A DNA stretch of 55,247 nucleotides from Pleurocapsa minor HA4230-MV1 (lineage in GTDB: Bacteria; Cyanobacteriota; Cyanobacteriia; Cyanobacteriales; Xenococcaceae), in NCBI GenBank assembly GCA_019359095.1, contig JAHHHZ010000005.1, positions 1-55,247 of the forward strand, in the 5' to 3' direction. The translations under genes were made by a program, and so were the position numbers. The notes under the pieces are model-generated. The model made no database searches, was not told where the DNA came from, and saw only the letters and a list, made by a program, of their open reading frames with translations. Below are positions 23,745-30,428 of this stretch, in pieces. Position 1 is the stretch's first letter; each line of letters starts with the position of its first letter.

Positions 23745-24075
23745 CGGGATATTCAGAACCCTGACTTTTATGAATACTTGTCGCCCAAGCTAAAGTAATT
23801 TCATTTAAATCGGCATAATCATAAACTACATCTCTGCCATCGAAATCGATAGTTACTTCCTTCTCCATATAGCCTGCACGATAGCGAAACTTTGACCAGG
23901 GCGACACTCCCACATTCACCGCAATCTTATCTGCTGTTAAAAAGCCAATACCAAAAATATCAATGGCTAGTTGATAGGGATTGGTTGTAACAGTGGCGAT
24001 CGCACTATCGCCATACTGCTTATAAATCTTGACGGCATAGGTAGTAGATACGCCATGTCCTGAAAGAAAGATCAT
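23725..24075 (-). pseudogene. RecD2-like helicase with large internal deletion
   Basis: A 116-codon frame joins two distant parts of a RecD2-type helicase. Residues 1-66 ([36 protein letters not shown]) are the helix-hairpin-helix region that precedes the P-loop in RecD2. Residues 70-116 are the end of the helicase core ([20 protein letters not shown], then [12 protein letters not shown]). The whole ATPase centre between them, about 400 residues, is missing with the frame kept. It cannot be a helicase. It is probably a deletion relic. Confidence 0.85.
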
Positions 24076-24150
24076 CTGTTTTGGTTAATAGTTTACCAAT
24101 GTTCCCCAATATTAAAAGATAAATAATATATAGCAATATGCGGTGATCGA

Positions 24151-24639
24151 ATGAATCAAACATGGCTGGGAATTGACCCTGGACTAGCGACAATTGGTTG
24201 GGCATTTTTAATAGAGAGTGAAGAGACAAAAGTACAATTACTACAATTTGGAACGATAGAAACTAGTAAACAGTTGACCACATCCGAAAGGCTGCTGGAA
24301 ATCGAGCAGGATATGGTTGAATTGATAGCTGAATTTCAACCCGCACACATAGCGATTGAGATGCCCTTTTTTGGTAGAAGCATCAAGGCAGCAGGGGGAG
24401 TGTTACAAGCTTTTGGCGTGATTAATTTAGTCTGTTACCGAGAGCTGGGGATTCAACCTATATATCTACATCAATCAAGTTGGAAATGTCATCTCGGTTA
24501 TGGCAAAGCCGATAAGAATGAAGTAGCAGGAATGGTAAGGGTTTTATTCGATTTAGAAACTTTGCCAATTGATGATAGCGTTGATGCCATTGGTATTGGT
24601 TATGCGGGTTTGTGTGGCTTGAGGAATAATATTGGTTGA
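24151..24639 (+). CDS. ruvC: RuvC-type Holliday junction resolvase
   Basis: A 162-residue RuvC. First catalytic Asp in LGIDPGLATIGWAF (residue 9), Glu in HIAIEMPFFGRS, and the C-terminal Asp pair in IDDSVDAIGIGYAG. These make the RNase H-like metal site that cuts four-way junctions as a dimer. The segment YLHQSSWKCHLGYGKADKNE corresponds to the DNA-contacting region. No ruvA or ruvB is nearby. It may be a plasmid-borne resolvase or a second chromosomal copy. It is divergent from the RecD remnant. Confidence 0.88.
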   Translation: MNQTWLGIDPGLATIGWAFLIESEETKVQLLQFGTIETSKQLTTSERLLEIEQDMVELIAEFQPAHIAIEMPFFGRSIKAAGGVLQAFGVINLVCYRELGIQPIYLHQSSWKCHLGYGKADKNEVAGMVRVLFDLETLPIDDSVDAIGIGYAGLCGLRNNIG

Positions 24640-24687
24640 AGAATTTAGGCAAAAATGTCTATTGTTTTTTAAACTTTTAAATAGGGT

Positions 24688-25665
24688 CTATTCTTGTTTG
24701 GGAGAATGATTGAGTTGGGAAAGCATTTTAGTAGGTCCGAGGTCGTTTAATTCATAACCATCGGGATAGCTTCTCAACTTACTGTCAGTGAAAAAATCAG
24801 GTTTTCTTCTCGGTAAAAGCCATCTAGAAACACGACCGCGTAACTTAAGACTATTTTCTCCTAAATTACGTAACTTAGCAGGAGGATTTGAGTAGCCAAA
24901 AGCGGTAAGGGTTAACTCATCAAACATCCCATGAACACATGGTCTAAGAAGAGGACGACACCAAGCAGGAAACCAACTGAGAAATAAATTGATAGTTGAT
25001 TCGACCACACGATGATTGCTGTGTGAATAAATAAAGTATTGCTGTTCGTAATCCTGATTATATTGGGCGAATTTGTCATAGGTAGAAGGAATGTCGTAAA
25101 TGTCCATCTTGTTACCAATTGCTTGCCAAAAGTAATAGATAGCTAGTTTTTCAGTTTCACCAAACAACCGCCAGCCAAAACGCTCGTTCCAGCGAATTGG
25201 CTCGTAGATAAACGTAGAAAGAACGTAGAGAAAATCTTCATTACTAATTGGGTAATGACCGTGAATGGCGTTCATCCTCCGAATAGACTCTCGACCACGC
25301 TCGCTGTCGTAGCCCCATTTAAGAATTTCAGCTACCAGTAAGCCCGTATCATCGTAGCGTTTTTGGGTATGATGATGGAATTCGCCAGTTCGGTCGAGTA
25401 GTTGGGAAATGCTAGGGATGCAATAAGTTTTGAGCATGGCTAGTTCTAGAGAACGGGTGATATCCCAAGGAAATTCATAGCCAGCTAATAAATGGCAAAT
25501 CTGGCAATGGTCGGTAACTGGGTCTAGTTGTTGAATCTGCTGTTGACGAGCGTAACGTAGATCGAGCCAGGACATAAGACGATTCGTAGATTGAGAATTA
25601 CTATCAACATTATGATAGTGAACGGCGATTTTTATAAAGTCGCGATCGCGCCTACCAAAATTCAA
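24688..25665 (-). CDS. MpaB/Lcp-like oxygenase family protein (DUF2236)
   Basis: A 325-residue protein of the haem-containing oxygenase family related to MpaB and latex-clearing protein. Recognisable blocks are YEFPWDITRSLELAMLKTYC, LLDRTGEFHHHTQKRYDDTG, WGYDSERGRESIRRMNAIHG, YPISNEDFLYVLSTFIYEPI and RFGWRLFGETEKLAIYYFW. Conserved His and Arg residues in these blocks bind haem in studied relatives. The substrate is not known. It is mostly helical with no signal peptide. The gene is intact and convergent with ruvC, with only about 50 bases between. Confidence 0.82.
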   Translation of the reverse strand: MNFGRRDRDFIKIAVHYHNVDSNSQSTNRLMSWLDLRYARQQQIQQLDPVTDHCQICHLLAGYEFPWDITRSLELAMLKTYCIPSISQLLDRTGEFHHHTQKRYDDTGLLVAEILKWGYDSERGRESIRRMNAIHGHYPISNEDFLYVLSTFIYEPIRWNERFGWRLFGETEKLAIYYFWQAIGNKMDIYDIPSTYDKFAQYNQDYEQQYFIYSHSNHRVVESTINLFLSWFPAWCRPLLRPCVHGMFDELTLTAFGYSNPPAKLRNLGENSLKLRGRVSRWLLPRRKPDFFTDSKLRSYPDGYELNDLGPTKMLSQLNHSPKQE

Positions 25666-25698
25666 ACTGGTAAAAAGTAACCCTACTCTTTACCGCCC

Positions 25699-25857
25699 AT
25701 GATGTTGATCTACCAAAGTTTAAGGCGAGAAGCGGTTGAAGAAGCCTTAAGCTACGTAGCTCCTGTGGGCGAAGAACAAAGCCTCGCTGAGCGTGCCTTT
25801 GCAGTGATAGAAGCCAGTGTTAATACTTCAAATTCTAACCAGTTGACAAATGCGTAA
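25699..25857 (+). CDS. Small helical reading frame, uncertain
   Basis: A 52-codon frame, MMLIYQSLRREAVEEALSYV then GEEQSLAERAFAVIEASVN. It is predicted helical. The middle (TACGTAGCTCC, GCCTCGCTGAGCGTGCC) resembles the dispersed palindromic repeats, so part of the frame may be repeat DNA. It is divergent from the oxygenase gene. It could be a short real gene or the start of a broken one. Confidence 0.3.
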   Translation: MMLIYQSLRREAVEEALSYVAPVGEEQSLAERAFAVIEASVNTSNSNQLTNA

Positions 25858-26002
25858 CAAGTGTACTACGCTCGACTTTTGAGAGATCCTAGTGCATTGC
25901 CGAAGTTGTCAGCCGCTGCTGAATGCAATCGTTAACAATTTCTTCATTTCGAGCGATCGCGCTTCTCCCGAACTCAGATTACACCCAAAACACGCCTTAG
26001 CC

Positions 26003-26042
26003 GAGCGTCGCGATTGCTTCGCAGTGCGCGGAGCGCAATCGC
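26003..26042. repeat. Palindromic repeat fused to a gene fragment
   Basis: GCGTCGCGATTGC and TTCGCAGTGCGCGGAGCGC form a hairpin-prone GC-rich module of the dispersed family. It directly abuts the HlyD-like coding fragment that begins at about 26044 and supplies that frame's only upstream start. Confidence 0.5.
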
Positions 26043-26043
26043 C

Positions 26044-26307
26044 TCCCTTGATGAAGCTAAACTCAACTATCGTCGTCAGCAGTACGAACACAGTCTTAAA
26101 GTATCTGACTATCAAACTCTGATCTCTAAGCAGCAGGAGCAAGTTAACTCACTTCAGTCTCAACTAGATACAGTTGATGATGAATTAGACAAGCTGACAT
26201 CGGTTTATTCGCCTTATCGGGGAAAGATAAGAAGAGTGAAGATACTCGGACAGAACGAGCGGAGTATTACTGCTGAAGTGACTTTGGATATTCGGGGTGA
26301 GAAGTAG
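26044..26307 (+). pseudogene. HlyD-like membrane fusion protein, C-terminal fragment
   Basis: An open stretch of 87 codons: a coiled coil (LDEAKLNYRRQQYEHSLKVS, ISKQQEQVNSLQSQLDTVDD) followed by a beta region (SPYRGKIRRVKILGQNERSI, TAEVTLDIRG). This is the order of HlyD/RND-type periplasmic adaptor proteins, coiled-coil hairpin then lipoyl and barrel strands. The N-terminal membrane anchor and the rest of the barrel are missing, and the upstream edge is palindromic repeat DNA. It is most likely a remnant. Confidence 0.5.
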
Positions 26308-26390
26308 GGCGATCGCTTTCATCCTCTACTGTTCAATCAAGCGATCGCTGTTTATTACAAATTGTCGATATCGATATCAAAGAAAATAAA

Positions 26391-26828
26391 TTAAAACCCT
26401 GTTCCTTTTAAATTTGTTATTTCATCCTGATGAATATGTAATTCAATTTTTTTCTTGTTAACTTTATCTTCCCAGACTAACTTTCCGTTCTTTGAGTAAG
26501 GTTCAAAGCCAATAATCACTTTGGCTTCGTAGTATGTAAGAGAATGTTTATTCTTGGTTTCTTTCAATCTTGCCCCGTTTTGGCTGAGAAGGTTTTGCCA
26601 GATAGTTTTGTTTAAAGTACCGTAACTAGTGTTTTCTAAATGTTCGCAAGCAATTCCATCATTATCTGAATCTAAAATGTCTGTATCAGATGGATTCGAT
26701 CTTAAATGATTCTGCGCCTCATATTGATTATTGAAATCATCACAATCCTTATTTTTAGCTTGAACTTCAATTGGAAGTGTTGATAAACATAAAACGCTTA
26801 CTAGAAGCGAATAAATAATCTTTTCCAT
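26391..26828 (-). CDS. Secreted Excalibur-domain calcium-binding protein
   Basis: A 145-residue exported protein from the ATG at 26828. The signal peptide is MEKIIYSLLVSVLCLSTLPI with a cut expected after EVQA. The longer frame to 26855 adds nine residues before it and is less likely. Mature residues 25-62 are an Excalibur domain: CDDFNNQYEAQNHL, then DSDNDGIACE, a DxDxDG calcium loop with two cysteines. The C-terminal 80 residues (YEAKVIIGFEPYSKNGKLVW, KKKIELHIHQDEITNL) form a small beta domain I cannot name. It is probably periplasmic. Excalibur domains often accompany extracellular nucleases; none is fused here. Confidence 0.75.
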   Translation of the reverse strand: MEKIIYSLLVSVLCLSTLPIEVQAKNKDCDDFNNQYEAQNHLRSNPSDTDILDSDNDGIACEHLENTSYGTLNKTIWQNLLSQNGARLKETKNKHSLTYYEAKVIIGFEPYSKNGKLVWEDKVNKKKIELHIHQDEITNLKGTGF

Positions 26829-27055
26829 TTGTATTACTATATATAGTTCTCTCAAGAATAAAGAGGGACTACATAGATAGCTGCGATCGAGATCGTTTCT
26901 GTCAACAAATGAAGCTGAGTCAGGAGTTTCTACAGTAAATTCAGTTATTTTAGCTTCGACCTAATTTAGACTATTGCCATAAAAGTATCACTAAAGTATG
27001 ATTGAAGTACGAATTAAATATTAAATACTTTATAGATACTTATGAGATTAAAAAT

Positions 27056-27514
27056 ATGGCAGATACAATTATTACCTTTACCAGAAATCAGCTACAAGAG
27101 ATTAAAGCAAAGGGATGCGATTATAGTTGGGTTCTGAATAAACAAAGAGCAGAAAAATGTAAGTATTTAGTTTGTTGTCATTCGGAAGGTGCTAAAAGAC
27201 GAGATGCGTTTTTGCTAGCTTTGATTAGTGGAATTCGCCAGGTAGATGATGATGCCAACGGAAAGAAACGCTGGGATATTGAGATCTTTGAGTATGCCAA
27301 TATCGATCTTCCTAATGTTTGGAAAGGCTGGCAAAATCCAGTTCACTACACTTCTTTAGGAGAACTAGGAATCGATTCATCTACTATTAAGTTTAAAAAA
27401 CTGCCTGAAAGTGACAACTATATCTATTCATTAACCATAGAACAAGCAAGGCAGGGACTAGCAAAGTCTTTTGCTGTAAATCCAGAACAGATTGAGATTC
27501 TGATTAAGGGTTAA
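27056..27514 (+). CDS. Hypothetical protein
   Basis: A 152-residue protein from the ATG at 27056 (MADTIITFTRNQLQEIKAKG). An upstream TTG at 27002 would add 18 residues with no ribosome site. It has a mixed alpha/beta pattern (KYLVCCHSEGAKRRDAFLLA, RWDIEIFEYANIDLPNVWKG) and no cofactor motif that I recognise. It is first in a plus-strand run with the genes at 27575 and 27982, spaced 60-75 bases apart. They may form one accessory unit. The function is unknown. Confidence 0.55.
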   Translation: MADTIITFTRNQLQEIKAKGCDYSWVLNKQRAEKCKYLVCCHSEGAKRRDAFLLALISGIRQVDDDANGKKRWDIEIFEYANIDLPNVWKGWQNPVHYTSLGELGIDSSTIKFKKLPESDNYIYSLTIEQARQGLAKSFAVNPEQIEILIKG

Positions 27515-27574
27515 TCGGTTTTTCTTGGTCGAGAAAAGCAATTTATTAAATTAATTAATTTAGGAAAAATTATT

Positions 27575-27907
27575 ATGGCTTTAGAATTACACAACTTTAT
27601 TTGGTCAGAAGAACGCTTAGTACAAGTAGAAACTCAACCACATCACATTACAGGTGTACTGGCTGAAGTGCGCGATCTGCTCTTTAATTCAGATTGTGAT
27701 TGGGATGATATTTATTCTGCTTACTATGAATGCGAAGAAGATGGCACGATTACTTTTTACGAAGCTGAAAGTGCAGAAGCTGGTAATCCTGGCATTTGGA
27801 CATATATGGTTTATAACTGTGCTGCTGGCGAAGAAAAAGTAGTAACTAATGTGAATATTAATACTTATGAACCAGCTTTACAGTTACAGAAATTAGGAGG
27901 TTTTTGA
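27575..27907 (+). CDS. Hypothetical acidic protein
   Basis: A 110-residue acidic protein: MALELHNFIWSEERLVQVET, then LAEVRDLLFNSDCDWDDIYS, AYYECEEDGTITFYEAESAE and a C-terminal strand. The alternating strand-helix pattern suggests a small alpha/beta fold. There is no recognisable domain. AGGAAAAATT lies just before the ATG as a weak ribosome site. It sits between the hypothetical at 27056 and the PD-(D/E)XK nuclease at 27982. A role as partner or immunity factor to the nuclease is possible but not shown. Confidence 0.55.
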   Translation: MALELHNFIWSEERLVQVETQPHHITGVLAEVRDLLFNSDCDWDDIYSAYYECEEDGTITFYEAESAEAGNPGIWTYMVYNCAAGEEKVVTNVNINTYEPALQLQKLGGF

Positions 27908-27981
27908 GGTGCGAAAGAGAAAAACCTGATTTTGATTGGTTATAGTTGGGTTATTTGATAACAATAATGCTGTGATAAACA

Positions 27982-28881
27982 ATGCAACTGTACAAACACT
28001 TCACTGTTAATAACATTCAGTTTGAACCTTTTCCATTTAGGAGAGAACTATCGATGGAGTCATATTTGATAGAAAATGAAGGTGTTTTGGCTCTCGATCA
28101 TAATTTGTTTACTGATGTAGAAATAATTGAAGCCGAGTTGACTCTTAAAGAAGGTAGAAAAAGTAAAGAAACAGATGGCAGGATTGATATTTTAGCCAGC
28201 TATTCTCAAGAGTATCTTGCTGTAGTCGAACTAAAATTAGGGCAATTAGAAGAAATGCATTTATCACAGCTTGAAGATTATTTGCAAAGCAGAGAAACTT
28301 TGGTTGAGAAATACAAAGACTTAATAAAAGATAGTTTTAGCGATCGCCCTAAATGGTTAGGAGTATTAGTTGGTGCATCTATTAACCCTAAATTAGCGGA
28401 AAAAATTAATAATGGCTACCAAGCAAATGGTAATATACCAATCGCTGCTCTAACAATTCAAAGGTATAGAGGTAATGATGGTCAGATATACGTTGTTACT
28501 GAACCGCTTTTCAATAGTAATCAATCAAAGAAAGATACTCAAAAATATATATTCAACGAACTTGAATTCGGCAAATCTAGATTAGTTTTAGAAGTTATTA
28601 AATCTTATGTAGCTAATCATCCAGAAATAACTTTTAATCAGTTAGCTTCTCAGTTTTCGCCAAATATTCAAGGTAAATCGGGTACGTTTACGACTATAGA
28701 AAAAGCTAACGAGATTTATACTAAAACAGGTCATAAAAGGCACTACATCAAGCCTGAAGAACAGTTAAAACTATTTGATTGTACAATAGCAGTTAGCAAT
28801 CAATGGGGTATCGGTAATATTAATGGTTTTATCAATAATGCTCGAAAATTAGGCTATAAAATAAAACTGGTAAATAGTTGA
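27982..28881 (+). CDS. PD-(D/E)XK superfamily nuclease
   Basis: A 299-residue protein. The nuclease core is in residues 25-130: an early Glu (MESYLIENEG), then DGRIDILASYSQEYLAVVEL followed by KLG, which gives D-(n)-ExK, then a helix (LSQLEDYLQSRETLVEKYKD). This is the layout of NucS- and restriction-type PD-(D/E)XK enzymes. The C-terminal 130 residues (YVANHPEITFNQLASQFSPN, GKSGTFTTIEKANEIYTKTG) look like a helical DNA- or substrate-recognition domain. It could be a defence endonuclease or a repair enzyme. No methyltransferase is nearby, which argues against a classic restriction pair. Confidence 0.7.
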   Translation: MQLYKHFTVNNIQFEPFPFRRELSMESYLIENEGVLALDHNLFTDVEIIEAELTLKEGRKSKETDGRIDILASYSQEYLAVVELKLGQLEEMHLSQLEDYLQSRETLVEKYKDLIKDSFSDRPKWLGVLVGASINPKLAEKINNGYQANGNIPIAALTIQRYRGNDGQIYVVTEPLFNSNQSKKDTQKYIFNELEFGKSRLVLEVIKSYVANHPEITFNQLASQFSPNIQGKSGTFTTIEKANEIYTKTGHKRHYIKPEEQLKLFDCTIAVSNQWGIGNINGFINNARKLGYKIKLVNS

Positions 28882-28910
28882 CACAATTGTCTTAATATGC
28901 GCCCCACCAA

Positions 28911-29424
28911 AACCATCTAAAAATCTATAAACTGACTACTACCAGCATTACTGTGATATATACAGATATTTCTCAATAGACTCAACTAGATAACGGGGGG
29001 ATAAGTAAGAGCGATCGCTTAATTAAAAGATTAGTTGATGCGGAGATTGAGAAGGATGAAACAGTGGGAGAATTATTACAAGCAAACGATGAATAAGATT
29101 TAATTATGAATCTCATGCATGATTGTCCTGAATGTGATGGGACTGGAGTTGATGACAATTACGCAGACAATAAGTGTGATTGGTGTAATGGACTCGGAAG
29201 ATTATCTGAAAATGAATTGTGGAATTACTACGATGTTGGTTCAGATAAAAAAGATGCGGAAGCTTTAGCATGGGCTGAATCTCAAGAAGGTTCTGGAACT
29301 TGGAACATAGACTCTTAGAGGAAAAGTAAAAACCTCGGTGCGATCGCCCTACCCAAACCAAACCATCTAAAACTCAATAAACTGACTAATACCAGCATTA
29401 CTGTGATATATGCAGATACCTCTC
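28911..29424. repeat. Pair of 64-bp direct repeats flanking a zinc-ribbon gene
   Basis: The copy at 28911-28974 and the copy at 29361-29424 start AACCATCTAAAA, share ATAAACTGACTA, ACCAGCATTACTGTGATATAT and CAGATA, and end TCTC, with about nine mismatches. They bracket the gene at 29106-29318 and a short open fragment ending at about 29095 (KRLVDAEIEKDETVGELLQA). The second copy is next to a tyrosine-recombinase remnant. They could be attachment sites of a small integrated element or a tandem duplication. Confidence 0.6.
29106..29318 (+). CDS. Small DnaJ-type zinc-finger protein
   Basis: A 70-residue protein with two CxxCxGxG motifs, CPECDGTGV and CDWCNGLGR, that together make one DnaJ-like zinc centre. 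An acidic tail follows (DVGSDKKDAEALAWAESQEG). There is no J-domain. It lies between two 64-bp direct repeats. Small proteins like this are common on cyanobacterial plasmids and phages, without known role. Coding is supported by the intact motif spacing. Confidence 0.6.
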   Translation: MNLMHDCPECDGTGVDDNYADNKCDWCNGLGRLSENELWNYYDVGSDKKDAEALAWAESQEGSGTWNIDS

Positions 29425-29468
29425 GGTAGTAGTCACACTCGCATGATCCAAACTCTGCTGCAACAACC

Positions 29469-29615
29469 TTAAATTATAATTATTCTGGTTTTACTTCCCT
29501 TACCAAAGACAGTACACTTACCCTCGCCTTTGTGATGGGGTTTTAAATCGTTCCAAGTTAGCCCCACAACTTCCGACACTCTCAACCCACAGCCGTACAT
29601 TAATAACAGCATCAA
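29469..29615 (-). pseudogene. Tyrosine recombinase fragment
   Basis: Reading the minus strand down to a TAA at 29469 gives LMLLLMYGCGLRVSEVVGLT, WNDLKPHHKGEGKCTVFG and KGSKTRIIII. This is the box I region of XerC/D-type integrases: the catalytic Arg in CGLRVSEV and the beta-hairpin Lys in GKGSKTR. The rest, including box II and the nucleophilic Tyr, is missing. The upstream edge is palindromic repeat DNA at about 29620. It is a clear remnant, too small to appear as a normal gene. Confidence 0.8.
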
Positions 29616-29619
29616 GCGA

Positions 29620-29763
29620 TCCGTAGGGTACCCTAAAGGACTCCCTAAAGGGTTAGCTTCGCGTCAGCTCGCAAGCTCGTCTTAGAGGATATGCGAAGCG
29701 GTATGGTTTACCATTAGCTGGCGCGTCCGTCCTTCGCGTCGCGCGGAGCGTAATCGCGCTCAT
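29620..29763. repeat. Palindromic repeat cluster
   Basis: It holds CCTAAAGGACTCCCTAAAGG, then CAGCTCGCAAGCTCG, ATGCGAAGCGGTATGG and GTCCTTCGCGTCGCGCGG. These are the same words as in the clusters at 22500, 46800 and 50770. It separates the recombinase remnant from an unrelated open fragment. Confidence 0.65.
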
Positions 29764-30039
29764 TTACTTACCGTTCTTGACCTACAGCTAGGACTACACA
29801 AGAGCGAGGGCAAGTCTCCTTATCTTTATTCAGCTACAAGACTCACACCTGACCAAAGTGCTACGTTAACTTGCCGTGAGCGTTCTGTTGAACTACTTCA
29901 CTCTTCAATAGGAGAGATGATTATAGCCAAAGAGTCAAGTGAAGGGAAGACTATCCTGTCTTGGTGGCAGCAGCACCAAGACTTTGCACATAAATATCAA
30001 GATGACACTGCTGAATCGGTTGATGAGCCTCCTTTCTAG
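29764..30039 (+). pseudogene. C-terminal fragment of an unidentified gene
   Basis: An open frame of 91 codons without a good start: LLTVLDLQLGLHKSEGKSPY, LYSATRLTPDQSATLTCRER, SVELLHSSIGEMIIAKESSE, GKTILSWWQQHQDFAHKYQD, then a TAG. The composition looks like true protein, but I recognise no family. It begins at the edge of a palindromic repeat cluster, so it is probably what is left of a longer gene. Confidence 0.4.
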
Positions 30040-30139
30040 TTGAGATGACAAAATCAGGTAGTGTTGCCAAAAATTAGTCAACCACTATAGATGGTAATAC
30101 TACATAAAAGTTACGATACTGCCAATAGCGTTTTGAGTC

Positions 30140-30214
30140 GAACTCCAGCTTGCAAGCCGACGCAGTTTCCCCGTCGCCATGTTGCGGGAGCAAGAAGGCG
30201 GGGCTTGCGCTTGA
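30140..30214. repeat. Palindromic repeat region
   Basis: It contains the perfect palindrome GCTTGCAAGC, then CGACGCAGTTTCCCCGTCG and GCGGGAGCAAGAAGGCGGGG, GC-rich hairpin modules of the dispersed kind. Only repeat DNA is seen here. Confidence 0.5.
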
Positions 30215-30397
30215 CCTCCTTTCGCGGTCAATCAGGGCGAACTAATTCGAGCTTATAGCGAAGGTCATTACATTGCTAAATCAGTTTGTCCTGACATCGA
30301 ACCCAAATTTGTCATCGACTGCATCAAATCGGCTGCCGAAGTAACTCAAAATTTTCTCGAAGATCTCAAACCCCTATTCATCACCTTTAATACATGA
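30215..30397 (+). pseudogene. Short C-terminal coding fragment
   Basis: Sixty open codons before a TGA: NQGELIRAYSEGHYIAKSVC, PDIEPKFVIDCIKSAAEVTQ, NFLEDLKPLFITFNT. It has HIP1-poor but protein-like composition and no start codon of its own after the repeat at 30140-30214. I do not recognise the family. It ends 31 bases before the protelomerase-like gene and was perhaps its upstream neighbour before decay. Confidence 0.35.
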
Positions 30398-30428
30398 CAC
30401 AAAAGTCAAGCATAGGGTAAAATTAGGT

